A stretch of DNA of 64,000 bases, taken from NCBI GenBank assembly GCA_949592205.1, contig CATIUR010000001.1:405237750-405301749 (forward strand), read 5' to 3'. The notes beneath the pieces are model-generated. The model saw only the letters and a program-made list of their open reading frames with translations. It did not search any database and was not told where the DNA came from. Shown here one piece after another: positions 51,332 to 63,469 of the stretch. Position 1 is the first letter of the stretch. The number at the start of each line of letters is the position of its first letter. Position numbers and translations under genes: made by a program. Source of the stretch: Helichrysum umbraculigerum (lineage: Eukaryota > Streptophyta > Magnoliopsida > Asterales > Asteraceae).

Positions 51332-54300
51332 TTATGACAAATTGATCATTCCAATACTAGTAACCAAGAATGTGAATCTGCCTACATCAAAAGCTTTTGT
51401 AAACAGATCAGCAAACTGATTATCAGTATGAACTTTCAAAATTTGAATAAGTCTTTTCTCATTACAATCTCTAATGAAATGATATCTGATTTCAATGTGC
51501 TTTGTTTTAGAATGTTTAACTGGGTTATTAATAATACTGATTGCAGAGCTATTATCAATAAAAATAGGAGTATTAAGAAAGGTAAAACCATAATCTAGCA
51601 TCTGATTCTGAATCCATAGCACTTGAGCACAGCAAGTTGCAGCTGCTACATATTCTGCCTCTGCTGTAGATGTAGATACAGTGGTTTGTTTCTTGCATTG
51701 CCATGAAACCAATCTTTCTCCCAAAAATTGACAACCTCCTGATGTAGATTTCCTGTCCAGATTAGCTCCTCCATAATCACTATCTGTGTAAGCTATCAGA
51801 TCAAAAGAAGTAAACTTTGGATACCAAAGGCCCAATTTTGGTTGACCCTTTAAATATCTAAATATTCTTATGACTACAAGAAGATGTGACAGTTTTGGAT
51901 TAGCTTGAAATCTAGCACATAAGCACACAGCAAACATGATGTCAGGCCTTGATGAAGTGAGATACATAAGAGACCCGATCATTGATCTGTAAAGATGTTC
52001 ATCCACACTCTCCCCCTCAAGATCTGCATGTAATTTCTTGTTTGTCTCCACTGGTGTGCTTGCTACTTTAGCATCTTTATACCCAAACCGATCCAGTATA
52101 TCATTAACATACTTGCTTTGATGAATAAAGATTCCTTCGTTTTGTTGCTTTACTTGTAGCCCCAAGAAAAATGTTAATTCCCCCATGGAGCTCATCTTGA
52201 ACTTTTCATGCATCAATGATTCAAACTCCTTGCAAAGACTATCCTTTGTTGAACCAAAAATGATATCATCTACATAGACTTGAACCAGTAGTATATCATT
52301 CTTAATTCTTTTAGTAAACAAAGTTTTATCTATTGCACCCCTTTTGAAACCATTTTGCAACAGATAATCTGAAAAAGTATCATACCAGGCTCTAGGTGCT
52401 TGATGTAAGCCATAAAGAGCTTTATCCAGTTTGAAAACTTTGTCAGGAAACTTAGAATCTTCAAACCCTGGTGGTTGACATACATAGACCTCTTCCTGTA
52501 TAGTGCCATACAGAAAAGTACTCTTTACATCCATTTGATACACAATGAATCCCTTGAATGAAGCATAAGCCAAAAACAATCTAATTGCCTCTATTCTTGC
52601 AACAGGTGCAAAAACCTCATCATAATCAATCCCCTCTTCTTGTGAATACCCCTGTGCAACCAATCTAGCCTTGTTTTTGATCACTATACCTCTTTCATCT
52701 TTCTTGTTTTTGAAAATCCATTTAGTACCAATTGCCCTCTTCCCTTTAGGCAAATCAACCAATGTCCAGACTTCTTGAATCTTAAACTGAAGCAACTCTT
52801 CTTGCATAGCTTCAATCCAACTAGGATCTCTCAAAGCTTCAGTAACCTTCTTTGGTTCTGTTTGAGACAGAAAACAGGCAAACAAAGAAGTATTAACAGC
52901 TTCTGTATCAAGATTTACTTCTTCCTCATTTGCTGAAGCTTCAAACACCTGACTTTGATTTCTTGTTTTAACAGCAGATTCAATATCTCCTATTACATTC
53001 TCAAGTGGATGATCTTTATGAGTAATGTATTTAGATGCTGCTGTTTCTTGAATCCTCTCCTCCAAGTTGGTAAAATTCCCTTCTTGTCCAGACTCACTAC
53101 TTGACACTTCTCTTGCAATTCTCTTTGACACAGGAGTAGAGCTCATCAAATGTAGATAATTCAATTGTTCCTGCCCCTTGTCAAGATGCTTTGTAGGTGT
53201 CTGTTCAACATTCACACTTGCCTTTGTATACTTCTGTACTGGACTCATATCACTGTCTTCTGTACTGTCTTCAATAACAGGTCTATCAGAATCATCAACA
53301 AGATTAAATGATGTTTCATCTGATTTTCCTGTTTCCACATCCTTTGATGTCTTTGATTGATCAGTATCAAACACTTCTGGGGGATCAGGAGACCAAATTG
53401 GAAATAATATATATTCCAATGAATCCTTCTTCATTCCAGTTGATATTCCTGAGTCTGACCTACCTTCTCCATCACCTGTTCCTGTATTTGTACCTGCACT
53501 TGTACCTGCACTAGTATCCACATTTGTATATCTAAAAGCAGTATTAAGTGCATCAATATCAAACAGTGATTCAGGACCTTTTCCCTCAGGATTAACAGTG
53601 TTTTCATTAAAAGTGATGTGCATTGATTCTTCTATGATTCTGGTCCTTTGATTGAATACTCTATAAGATTTACTTTGAATAGAATAACCAACAAATATCC
53701 CCTCATCAGCCTTACTTTGAAACTTACCTAAGTGATCTTTGGTATTTAAGATAGTACAAGGACACCCAAAAGATTTTAAGAAACTAACCAAAGGCTTTCT
53801 CTTAAATAACAGTTCATATGGTGTCTTGTTATGAGGCTTAACAACTAATACTCTATTCTAAACATAGCAAGCTGTGCTAACTGCCTCTGCCCAAAAAGAC
53901 ATAGGTAGCTTTGCATCAGATAGCATGGTTCTAGCAGCCTTAATCAGTGTCCTATTCCTCCTTTCAGCTACTCCATTTTGTTGAGGAGTTCTAGGTGCAC
54001 TAAATTCTCTCTTAATACCTTTAACTTCACAGAATTTATCCATCTCATGATTTTTAAATTCTGTTCCATTATCACTTCTGATGATCTTTACTCTTTTATC
54101 CAATTGATTTTCCATCTTAGTTATAAATGATCTAAGTATTTCACCTGTCTCATCCTTTGTCCTAAGAAAGAAAACCCATGTAAATCTAGTATAATCATCA
54201 ATAATCACAAGACAGTAAGACTTTTTCCCCATACTACTTATACTGGTTGGTCCAAATAAGTCCATATGCAATAAGTGTAAGGGTGTGCTATTTGTGTTCA

Positions 54301-54892
54301 CAGATTTGGACTTAAATGAGGATTTGTGTTGCTTTCCCTTTTGACAAGAAACACAATGATCATCACATGAATAGACCTTTTCAGGCAAACCTCTAACAAG
54401 CTTGTTTTTGACAAGTTTATTAATGATTTTGAAATTTATGTGACACATCCTCCTATGCCACAGTTCAGATTCATTCACACTTGCTAAAGAAATAAGACAG
54501 TTTAAATCAGGTTGAGGTGTCATATTTACTAAGTCACACTTATATACATTATCTTGCCTTGGAATTCTCATCAAAATCATGTTTTCTGGTATTTTGAATT
54601 CCTTGGACAAGATAAGGCATTCAGTGTCAGTAAAAAGAATTGGGTTCTTTTTATCTGTGATTTGACTCACACTTAGTAAATTATACCTCAGTTGTTCCAC
54701 AAAATAAACATTATCAAAACTTAGCTTTTCACTCTGAACTGTTCCTTTCCCTGTGATCCTTCCTCCTTTTGGATTACTTCCAAAAGCTACATATCCACCA
54801 TCAAAAGATTTGAAGTCTTGCAGCTTTTCTTTGTCTCCAGTCATGTGCCTTGAGCATCCACTATCAATATGCCATAAGCTCTTTGGCTTGCC
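51332..54892 (-). pseudogene. Element D pol polyprotein, one in-frame stop
   Basis: Same domain order as the other elements. WHIDSGCSRHMTG (about 54835-54873) is the protease. WHRRMCHINF and CVSCQKGKQH form the zinc site. LHMDLFGP, SDNGTEF and QQNGVAERRNRT mark integrase. YVDD is at 52265-52276. SDSDYGG and STAEAEY mark RNase H. It ends IGMINLS at 51332. The only lesion is TAG 53858-53860, at a codon where element B reads glutamine, so a single CAG-to-TAG change is likely. The frame opens directly after an acceptor-like TGTAG (54893), and no ATG precedes the catalytic aspartate. It is in the same frame as gag but separated by several stops. Confidence 0.94.
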
Positions 54893-54919
54893 CTACACAA
54901 ACAGTTAAAAAGAGAATTA
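54893..54919 (-). other. Splice-acceptor-like signal at element D gag/pol junction
   Basis: Minus strand: gag stop TAA, then TTCTCTTTTTAACTGTTTGTGTAG ending at 54893; pol continues GGC AAG CCA. The spacing of 23 nt from the gag stop equals C and is within one of A. Confidence 0.48.
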
Positions 54920-57625
54920 ATTTCTCTTGGGAACCCAAACCAATTTGGCTTTGGGTTTCCCATGTGCATTCACATATTCAACTTTCTTGAAGATTATTGA
55001 TTGTGAAGCACTGTTGGTATTTGGATCTGTTAATTTTTCAGACTTAATAGGTGTCCAAATCCAACTTATTTTAGACTTAACAGTGCTCTTTGGCTTTACA
55101 GTTTTAACTGTTTTACCAATCGAAGAGTCAGTGTTAATTTTGTTAACACTGTTTTTGTATTTGGTTACCACTGTTTTAGTCTTTAAACTTTTGGCTAAAT
55201 TTGTTATTACTGCTGCAGTAGATTTACCTGTAACAGTGTTTAACATGGTAGCCTTTGAGTTTATCTTCTGAACTCTGGCAGTATGATTAACTTTTGATTG
55301 AAAATTTTGTTTGTTACTCATATTTGCTTTTGTCCATGACTGTTTTCTAATCCTTTGAACATTCTCAGGATTATGATAGCAGTCATATTGAAGATGACCC
55401 ATTTTTCCACATATAAAGCAAGACATTTCTTTAATCACAGTAACATTATTACCCAGTTTTTGTGAAACCATTTGATTCCAATTTCTTTGATTACCTCTGG
55501 GTTTTTGATTTTGAAAATTCTGTGAAGAAGAAGTACTTGCTTTACATGTACAATTAACACAGTTATTCACAACAGGTTTAGTAACTGAATTAACTGTATT
55601 ACCAACATATCCTAACCCATGTTTAGATTTGTTAGTATTCAAGCTCACATTCTCTAAGTTCAATTTAACCTTTTCCTTAAACATTTTCTTACCCTCTTCT
55701 AGTTTATCAGTTTTAAGATTAGTAACTAGATCAGTAATTACTCTCCTCACATTCTCACATGTTGATTCAGACTTAGATGATTCAGATTTCACACTCTTCT
55801 CACAATTTGATGTCCTATCACTCTGATCATCTTCTTCAGTCCAGTCACTAACTTCACCTTCTACAAACAGTTCATCATCAGATAAACTTTTAATTGGATC
55901 AGCCTTTTTAACCTCATCTACCATTCCTCTTTTAAGTGAATTGATATCAATTTCACTTTTAGGAGGAAAGTAGGTGTGATTATAAGGTGGAGGTACATTA
56001 TTGTACCCTAATCCAGTCTTAAGTTTATCATGAATCTGTGAATTAATAAGTTTATTTACACTCTTTGAAGCATGTTCTAATTTACTTACATCAAGCCTTA
56101 TACTATCTCTTTCACATGTGACCTCAGTAAGTTTCTTAGATAACAACTCAACTTTATCTTTAAAAGTGTCTCTCTCCCACCTAGCATATTCAATGTCATA
56201 TTTAAACTGTGTTGCATTGACTTCATATGCCTTTATTTGATTTTCCAGATTTTCAATGACTGCTATGGTGTGTTTACTTTTGATTTCCCATTGTATTAGT
56301 TCCTCACACACTTTTATATTATGATCTCTGTAGTGTTTAACAGTTTGTTTACAAACAGCAGAACATAATTTATTTTGTACCTCAGAAGGAACTTCTGACT
56401 TTTTGTTAGATTCTGCAATGGCCATGAGACATTGATTCTTCACAACATGCTCTTCTTGATCACTCCAGTCCCATCCACAGCCATCCATAGACACCAAAGC
56501 ATTTGCTGAAGCCCCCTGAATTGGAATGTTTCTTGTCTGTGTTCCAGTGCTTCCAGATCTCTGACCATTACTATTCTGCTCTTGCCTAGGGTTTCTGCAT
56601 TCTCTGGCAAAGTGTCCCATCTTGTGACAGTTGAAACACTCAATCTTGCTCTTATCAAACCAATTTGCATCATTCCTCTTGTATGCAAAGTTATTCCTAC
56701 CAGTCCTTTGCATGAACCTTTTTGCTCTCTGAGTAATTAATGCAATTTGCCACTTGATGTCCATCTCCTCTAGATCATCACCATCAAATTGTTCCAGATC
56801 TTCATTAGTAAGTGAAGAATTCACATTACTTGCAAAGAAAGATTCTAATATCTGATCATTAGAACTATTTGATGATGATCCTGCTCCCCCTGAAACATAA
56901 GTAGAACCCATTTGACTTGATTCTACCTTTGTTCCAGCCATAGACATAAAAGCTGCATTATGACTATATCCAGTTGCTTGCTTCTTACTCTCCACCTCAG
57001 ACTCAAAGTTCCTCAGATCATTGTATATATCTTCTAGTTCCTTAACTTCAATGTCTGAACTCTGCCTCAATCCAACAGTATAGATTGTCCATTCATCACC
57101 TAATGATCTCAAGAACTTTTTGTTAAGATCTTCTTTGTCAATCTTAACCTTGTGATTTTCCAATTCTCCAACTAGTTTAGTAAACCTATCAAAGGTTTGA
57201 GTTAGAGTTTCAGTTTTCACATGGCTAAAATTTTCAAATTGTTGCTTTAACAGAGATCTTTTATTCTTTTTGGTGTTATCATTACCACCAAACCTCTTCT
57301 CAATCGCCTCCATTAGTACCTTGGGATCTTCACAATTATCAAATCTGCTCTGATGCTCATTCGGAATGGATAGCAACAGAGTACTAAGTGCCTTGTACTC
57401 AGTAGATCTGATTTTCCTCTCTGCTTCAGATGTTGGTGGTGCTCTTGGTTGCTTTACTCCATCCCCATCAAGCGTTACTGGAATACCATTAACAACAACT
57501 TCCCACATCTGATAATCAGTGAGAAGCATATATTGCCTGATTCTGACCTTCCATAGGTCAAACTCATCAGGTTTAAGCATTGGAATCTTTGTAGCTTGAA
57601 TTCCTTCATTACCTTCAGTCGCCAT
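54917..57625 (-). CDS. Element D gag (two-zinc-knuckle Gag), open (902 aa)
   Basis: Particle protein and RNA binder. The start is ATG 57625 (MATEGNEGIQ); the frame three codons upstream begins with TTG and is ignored. Residues 1-210 are the UBN2/copia-type Gag region (FDLWKVRIRQYML, EAIEKRFGGN, LGDEWTIY). A first zinc knuckle, CFNCHKMGHFAREC, lies at 56597-56638, a coiled coil at about 56040-56330, then GLGYNNVPPP near 56000, and a second knuckle, CFICGKMGHLQYDC, near 55380-55425. A K/T/V-rich tail ends VWVPKRN. The tail-coding DNA (55070-55260) is unusually full of CAGTTTTAAC/GTTAACACTG-like motifs. It is the only fully open gag in the window. Confidence 0.93.
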   Translation of the reverse strand: MATEGNEGIQATKIPMLKPDEFDLWKVRIRQYMLLTDYQMWEVVVNGIPVTLDGDGVKQPRAPPTSEAERKIRSTEYKALSTLLLSIPNEHQSRFDNCEDPKVLMEAIEKRFGGNDNTKKNKRSLLKQQFENFSHVKTETLTQTFDRFTKLVGELENHKVKIDKEDLNKKFLRSLGDEWTIYTVGLRQSSDIEVKELEDIYNDLRNFESEVESKKQATGYSHNAAFMSMAGTKVESSQMGSTYVSGGAGSSSNSSNDQILESFFASNVNSSLTNEDLEQFDGDDLEEMDIKWQIALITQRAKRFMQRTGRNNFAYKRNDANWFDKSKIECFNCHKMGHFARECRNPRQEQNSNGQRSGSTGTQTRNIPIQGASANALVSMDGCGWDWSDQEEHVVKNQCLMAIAESNKKSEVPSEVQNKLCSAVCKQTVKHYRDHNIKVCEELIQWEIKSKHTIAVIENLENQIKAYEVNATQFKYDIEYARWERDTFKDKVELLSKKLTEVTCERDSIRLDVSKLEHASKSVNKLINSQIHDKLKTGLGYNNVPPPYNHTYFPPKSEIDINSLKRGMVDEVKKADPIKSLSDDELFVEGEVSDWTEEDDQSDRTSNCEKSVKSESSKSESTCENVRRVITDLVTNLKTDKLEEGKKMFKEKVKLNLENVSLNTNKSKHGLGYVGNTVNSVTKPVVNNCVNCTCKASTSSSQNFQNQKPRGNQRNWNQMVSQKLGNNVTVIKEMSCFICGKMGHLQYDCYHNPENVQRIRKQSWTKANMSNKQNFQSKVNHTARVQKINSKATMLNTVTGKSTAAVITNLAKSLKTKTVVTKYKNSVNKINTDSSIGKTVKTVKPKSTVKSKISWIWTPIKSEKLTDPNTNSASQSIIFKKVEYVNAHGKPKAKLVWVPKRN

Positions 57626-57709
57626 TGAAATCAAAACTTAATATTTGAACTAAAACTCAAATACTAATACTAATAATCCCAGATCTTCCTGTTTTTCAAA
57701 GCTTCACTA

Positions 57710-57721
57710 GCTCTGATACCA
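57710..57721 (-). other. Element D primer-binding site (tRNA-iMet)
   Basis: The complement reads TGGTATCAGAGC, three bases from the 5' LTR. Gag starts only 85 nt later. Confidence 0.92.
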
Positions 57722-57724
57722 CTT

Positions 57725-58405
57725 TGTTAGTCCCTGTTTAACTTAATAAACAATCTTATGTAATAAGCTTTGAATATATTATTGAGAAGTTGCGGAATCA
57801 CACTCAATAATATTAAGAAGATCAATGAAAATTAATTAATATGATGAACACAAGAATATACCAAAAGCTTCAATCTTATTAATTATATAAGACGAATACA
57901 CTTGATGTATTAGGGTTACAGAAAACCTTGAAGCTGCGCAAAAATCATTAACCTATCTAGGTCTAAAGGATCTCTATTTATATCACATAGAGTCCTATAC
58001 AATCTCCTACATATATGGAATATAATAACTTCCATAACCGACTCAAACTTATCACAAAATCATAAATAGTTGAAACTACCATTCTGAAGTAAACAGTTGT
58101 AACTGTTACACATTCAGTGGTAACTGCTTCAATTGTAATATAAGACTAAGTACAAATATATATTCAGTGTTAACTGTTTCATATATAACTAACAGTCAAA
58201 AGCAGTTTTAACTACTTACAGACACATAACTATCAGTTGTAATCTATCTTTAATCAGTTGTAACACTTGTCTTCTCTTCAGTTTTCTTCTATCAGTTGTA
58301 ACTTCGTAAAGACAGTTTTAACCTTCAAAACAAATAGTTTTAATCACTTGTACTCTGTCTTCATCAACAACTTCAACTCAGACCTGAAACAGTTTTGACC
58401 CAACA
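57725..58405 (-). repeat. Element D 5' LTR
   Basis: 681 bp; it differs from 46595-47275 by three substitutions (CACTC/CGCTC, AAATAGT/AAACAGT twice). It has the same motif cluster and TATA box. Confidence 0.97.
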
Positions 58406-59267
58406 TGCTGCCTTTCTGCATGTTCTTGTTTGATTGTTGCTTAGGGTTTGCATGCTAGTATCTGTTATGTTGAATAGTTACATGATTAGGTTTTCGAATA
58501 TTTATCAATTGCATACACCAGTTTAACATGCATAGAATAGTTAAAATGATTTATATGAAATAATGATGAACAATTTAATCAGCCGTTAGACCAGACCATC
58601 CCAACTTGTTCCGGTAGGAAACCCCTATTCATGTTTTTGTTTATTCAACAATTCATGTCATGATTCGGATATCTCAAATGTCCGAGATTGGGGAACAAGA
58701 CTCGAGGATGGTTGTTGGTTAAATTGGTTGCTACATTTGGGACAACTTCCGATGTAGTTTACATTCCATAACTGTTATCCACGTGACATGTTATTTATCT
58801 GATTGCGGACAACTCTACGTTAGATAGATAATAGACTAGGAGTTATGGCTCATTAGGAAATATAGCTGTCATCTTAACTAAGGCTTTATCCCATTAACTA
58901 CCCCTAAATAGCATGAGTAATTATCATAGTAAACACTCGCTTCACCTATAAGTTCTCGTTGCCACCTCACCTCCACTTTACTTTATTTTAATTTAATTTT
59001 AGATAATTAGTAGTTAGTTAAAACCAAAACAAACCAAAACCTCTTTTAAACCCTAACTAAATCCCTATAGATAACTAAAGTCCTAGATCCCATGCCCGTT
59101 GTAGTTTGAAGAACGACCCTAGGTCATACCTATCGTTGTACTCACCCATAGCTTTAGTATACTTAGGCCCAGCAAAAACAAATTTTAAAACACACTGATC
59201 CAGCTAAGCGGGAGGCCCGCAACGACAGGAAGCAATTCCTAAAAGACTGACCGTTCGGCTGTCATCA
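58406..59267 (+). other. Element E right segment
   Basis: Starts with D's target duplication TGCTG and ends GTCATCA. No gene is seen. It contains ATAACTAAAGTCCTAGATCC and GACCCTAGGTCATACC segments reminiscent of the U5 of large gypsy LTRs. Confidence 0.66.
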
Positions 59268-59935
59268 TTGTAAAAATTGGTGTTATAAAAAAAAGTAGCA
59301 AAGAAACCATACGATTATGTTAGATAATATGTATGAGGTTAAATTGGAGCAAAATTTAGAAAGTGGTGTTATAATTGTGAAAGATTTGGAGATGAAAAAT
59401 GAATTAGTAAGTGAAGCCAAGATTGATTTCGCGTTATCTCCAACACATAAAAAAAAACTTAATCGGAAAAAAGTAGCAAACGCGATACGATTTTGTGTAA
59501 GGTTAAATGAGGAGAAAAAAGAGTATACGGTGTGGATATTTGCATCTAAACAAAAGTTAACACACCAATATAGACAACAAATAAGAAATTTTGGCATAAT
59601 TTTAAAAACATTGTTAAAAATTGGTGTCATAAAAAAAAAGTAGCAAATAAACCATACGATTATGTAAGATAATATGTATGAGGTTAAATTGGAGCAAAAT
59701 TTAGAAAGTGGTCTTATAATTGTGAAAGATTTGGAGATGATAAATTAACTTGTAAGTGAAACCACGATTGAATTTTCGTTATCTCCAACACTTAAAAAAT
59801 AAAAAAAAAATTAAAAAAAAAAAACCTTAATCGGAAAAAAGTAACAAAACGCGATACGATTTTGTGTAAGATTAAATGAGGAGAAAAAAGAGTATACGGT
59901 GTGGATATTTGAATATAAACAAAAGTTAACACACC

Positions 59936-60470
59936 AATATTGACAACAAATAAGAAATTTTGATATCATTTTAAAAACATTGTTAAAAACTGGTGTCATC
60001 AAAAGAGAGTAGCAAAGAAACCATACGATTATGCTAGATAATATGTATGAGGTTAAATTGGAGCTAAATTTAGAAACTGGTGTTATAATTGTGAAAGATT
60101 AGGAAATGAAAAATGAACTAGTAAGTGAAGCCATGATTGATTTCGCGTTATCTCCAACACGTAAAAAAAAAAAAAAAACCTTGATCGGAAAAAGTAGCAA
60201 AACGCGATACGATTTTGTGTAAGATTAAATGAGGAGAAAAAATAGTATACGGTGTGGATATTTTCATCTAAACAAAATTTAACAAACCAATACAGACAAC
60301 AAATAAGAAATTTGGGCATCATTTTGAAAAAATTGTAAAAAACTGGTGTCATCAAAAAAAAGTAACAAAGAAACCATACGATTCTGCTAGATAATATGTA
60401 TGAGGTTAAATTGGAGCAAAATTTTGAAAGTGGTGTTATAATTGTGAAAGATTTGGAAATGATAAATGAA
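59936..60470. repeat. Higher-order repeat, copy 1 (10-monomer offset)
   Basis: Almost the same as 63470-64000, sharing rare variants TTTTGATATC, TTAGAAACTGG, CAACACGTAAAA and CGATTCTGCTAG. The offset is 3534 bp, or 10 monomers. Confidence 0.85.
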
Positions 60471-63469
60471 CTAGTAAGTGAAGCCATGATTGAATTTGCG
60501 TTATCTCCAACACTTAAAAAAAAAAACAAAAACCTGGATCGGAAAAAAGTATCAAAACGCGATACGATTTTGTGTAAGATTAAATGAGGAGAAAAAATAG
60601 TATAAGGTGTGGATATTTTCATCTAAACAAAATTTAACACACCAATACAGATAACAAATAAGAAATTTGGGCATCATTTTGAAAAAATTGTTAAAAACTG
60701 GTGTCATAAAAAAAAAGTAACAAAAAACCATACGATTATTCTAGATAATATGTATGAGGTAAAATTGGAGCAAAATTTAGAAAGTGGTGTTATAATTGTG
60801 AAAGATTAGGAGTTGATAAATGAACTAGTAAGTGAAGCCATTATTGATTTCGCCTTATCTCCAACACTTAAAAAAAAAAACCCTTATTCGGAAAAAAGTA
60901 GGAAAACGCGATACGATTTTGGGTAAGATTAAATGAGGAGAAAAAATAGTATACGGTGTGGATATTTTCATCTAATCAAAATTTAACACACCAATACAGA
61001 CAACAAATAAGAAATTTGGGCATCATTTTGAAAAAATTGTTAAAAACTGGTGTTATCAAAAAAAGTAACAAAGAAACCATACGATTATGCTAGATAATAT
61101 GTATGAGGTTAAATTGTAGCAAAATTTAGAAAGTGGTGTTATAATTGTGAAAGATTAGGAGATGATAATTGAACTAGTAAGTGAAGCCATGATTGATTTC
61201 GCGTTATCTCCAACACTTAAAAAAAAAAAACCTTAATCGGAAAAAAGTAGCAAAACGCGATACGATTTTGTGTAAGATTAAATGAGGAGAAAAAATAGTG
61301 TACGGTGTGGATATTTTCATCTAATCAAAATTTAACACACCAATACAGACAACAAATAAGAAATTTGGGCATCATTTTTAAAAATTTGTTAAAAACAGGT
61401 GTTATAAAAAAAAAAGTAACAAAGAAACCATACGATTATGCTAGATAATATGTATGAGGTTAAATTGGAGCAAAATTTAGAAAGTGGTGTTATAATTGTG
61501 AAAGATTAGGAGATGATAAATGAACTAGTAAGTGAAGCCATGATTGATTTCGCGTTATCTCCAACACTTAAAAAAAAAAACCCTTAATCGGAAAAAAGTA
61601 GCAAAACGCGATACGATTTTGTGTAAGATTAAATGAGGAGAAAAAATAGTATACGGTGTAGATATTTTCATCTAAACAAAATTTAACAAACCAATACAGA
61701 CAACGATTAAGAAATTTGGGCATCATTTTGAAAAAATTCTTAAAAACTGGTGTCATAAAAAAAAAAGGTAACAAAGATACCATACGATTATGCTAGATAA
61801 TATGTATGAGGTTAAATTGGAGCAAAATTTAGAAAGTGGTGTTATAATTGTGAAAGAATTGGAAATGATAAATGAACTAGTAAGTGAAGCCATGAATGAA
61901 TTCGCGTTATCTCCAACACTTAAAAAAAAAAAAAAAAACCTTAATCGGAAAAAAGTAGCAAAACACGATACGATTTTGTGTAAGGTTAAATGAGGAGAAA
62001 AAAGAGTATACGGTGTGGATATTTGAATCTAAACAAAAGTTAACACACCAATATAGACAACAAAAAAGAAATTTTGGCATCATTTTAAAAAAATTGTCAA
62101 AAATTGGTGACATAAAAAAAAGTAGCAAATAAACCATACGATTATGTTAGATAATATGTATGAGGTTAAATTGGAGTAAAATTTAAAAAGTGGTCTTATA
62201 ATTGTGAAAGATTTGGAGATGATAAATGAACTAGTAAGTTAAACCATGATTGAATTTTCGTTATCTCCAACCCATAAAAAATAAAAAAAAATTAAAAAAA
62301 AAAACCTTAATCGGAAAAAAGTAGCAAAACGCGATATGATTTTATGTAAGGTTAAATGAGGAGAAAAAAGAGTATACGGTGTGGATATTTGCATCTAAAC
62401 AAAAGTTAACACACCAATATAGATAACAAATAAGAAATTTTGACATCATTTTAAAAAAAATTGTTAAAAATTGGTGTCATAAAAAAAAGTAGCAAATAAA
62501 CCATACGATTATGTTAGATAATATGTATGAGGTTAAATTGGAGCAAAATTTAGAAAGTGGTCTTATAATTGTGAAAGATTTGGAGATGATAAATGAACTA
62601 GTAAGTGAAACCACGATTGAATTTTCGTTATCTCCAACACTTTAAAAATTTTAAAAAAACCATAATCGAAAAAAAGTAGCAAAACGCGAAACGATTTTAT
62701 GTAAGGTTAAATGAGGAGAAAAAAGAGTATACATTGTGGATATTTGCATCTAAACAAAAGTTAACATACCAATATAGACAACAAATAAGAAATTTTGGCT
62801 TCATTTTAAAAAATTATAAAAATTGGTGTCATAAAAAAAAAGTAGCCAAAAACCATACGATTATGTTAGATAATATGTATGAGGTTAAATTGGAGCAAAA
62901 TTTAGAAAGTGGTGTTATAATTGTGAAAGATTAGGAGATGATAAATGAACAAGTAAGTGAAGCCATGATTTATTTCGCGTTATCTCCAACACTTAAAAAA
63001 AAAAACCTTAATCGGAAAAAATTAGCAAAACGCGATACGATTTTATGTAAAATTAAATGAGGTGAAAAAACCGTATACGGTGTGGATATTTTCATCTAAA
63101 CAAAATTTAACACACCAATATTGACAACAAATAAGAAATTTTGATATCATTTTAAAAACATTGTTAAAAACTGGTGTCATCAAAAGAGAGTAGCAAAGAA
63201 ACCATACGATTATGCTAGATAATATGTATGAGGTTAAATTGGAGCAAAATTTAGAAACTGGTGTTATAATTGTGAAAGATTAGGAGATGAAAAATGAACT
63301 AGTAAGTGAAGCCATGATTGATTTCGCGTTATCTCAAACACGTAAAAAAAAAAAAAAACCTTGATCGGAAAAAAGTAGCAAAACGCGATACGATTTTGTG
63401 TAAGATTAAATGAGGAGAAAAAATAGTATACGGTGTGGATATTTTCATCTAAACAAAATTTAACACACC

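Larger units (their letters stand above)
46595..58405 (-). mobile_element. Element D: young Ty1/copia (Sirevirus-like) retrotransposon
   Basis: An 11,811-bp minus-strand element inserted in E, with the target duplication TGCTG (46590-46594 and 58406-58410). The 681-bp LTRs differ at three sites (0.44%). The order is as in A and C but with only an 85-nt leader between primer site and gag. Gag is open; pol has one and ORF3 two in-frame stops, all at positions consistent with single C-to-T changes. The family motif is CAGTTGTAAC/CAGTGGTAAC-like. Confidence 0.97.
23682..59267 (+). mobile_element. Element E: probable solo LTR (~2.2 kb) split by nested elements
   Basis: The ends are TGATGACA (23682) and TGTCATCA (to 59267), perfect inverted termini, flanked by the 5-bp duplication TTGTA (23677-23681 and 59268-59272) inside a satellite monomer. 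Removing nested B and D leaves about 2.2 kb: 23682-23757, 45337-46594 and 58411-59267. There is no coding capacity and no primer site, so a solo LTR is the simplest reading. The TATATATA, the CT-rich leader and the late GACCCTAGGTCATACC segment look like a large plant gypsy LTR of the Tat/Athila type, but the superfamily is uncertain. It predates B, C and D. Confidence 0.72.

Noticed and set aside
23682..59267. One giant 35-kb DNA transposon with TGATGACA inverted ends
   Set aside because: The interior is fully accounted for by independently flanked elements B, C and D; what remains is an LTR-like 2.2 kb with TG...CA ends and a 5-bp duplication.
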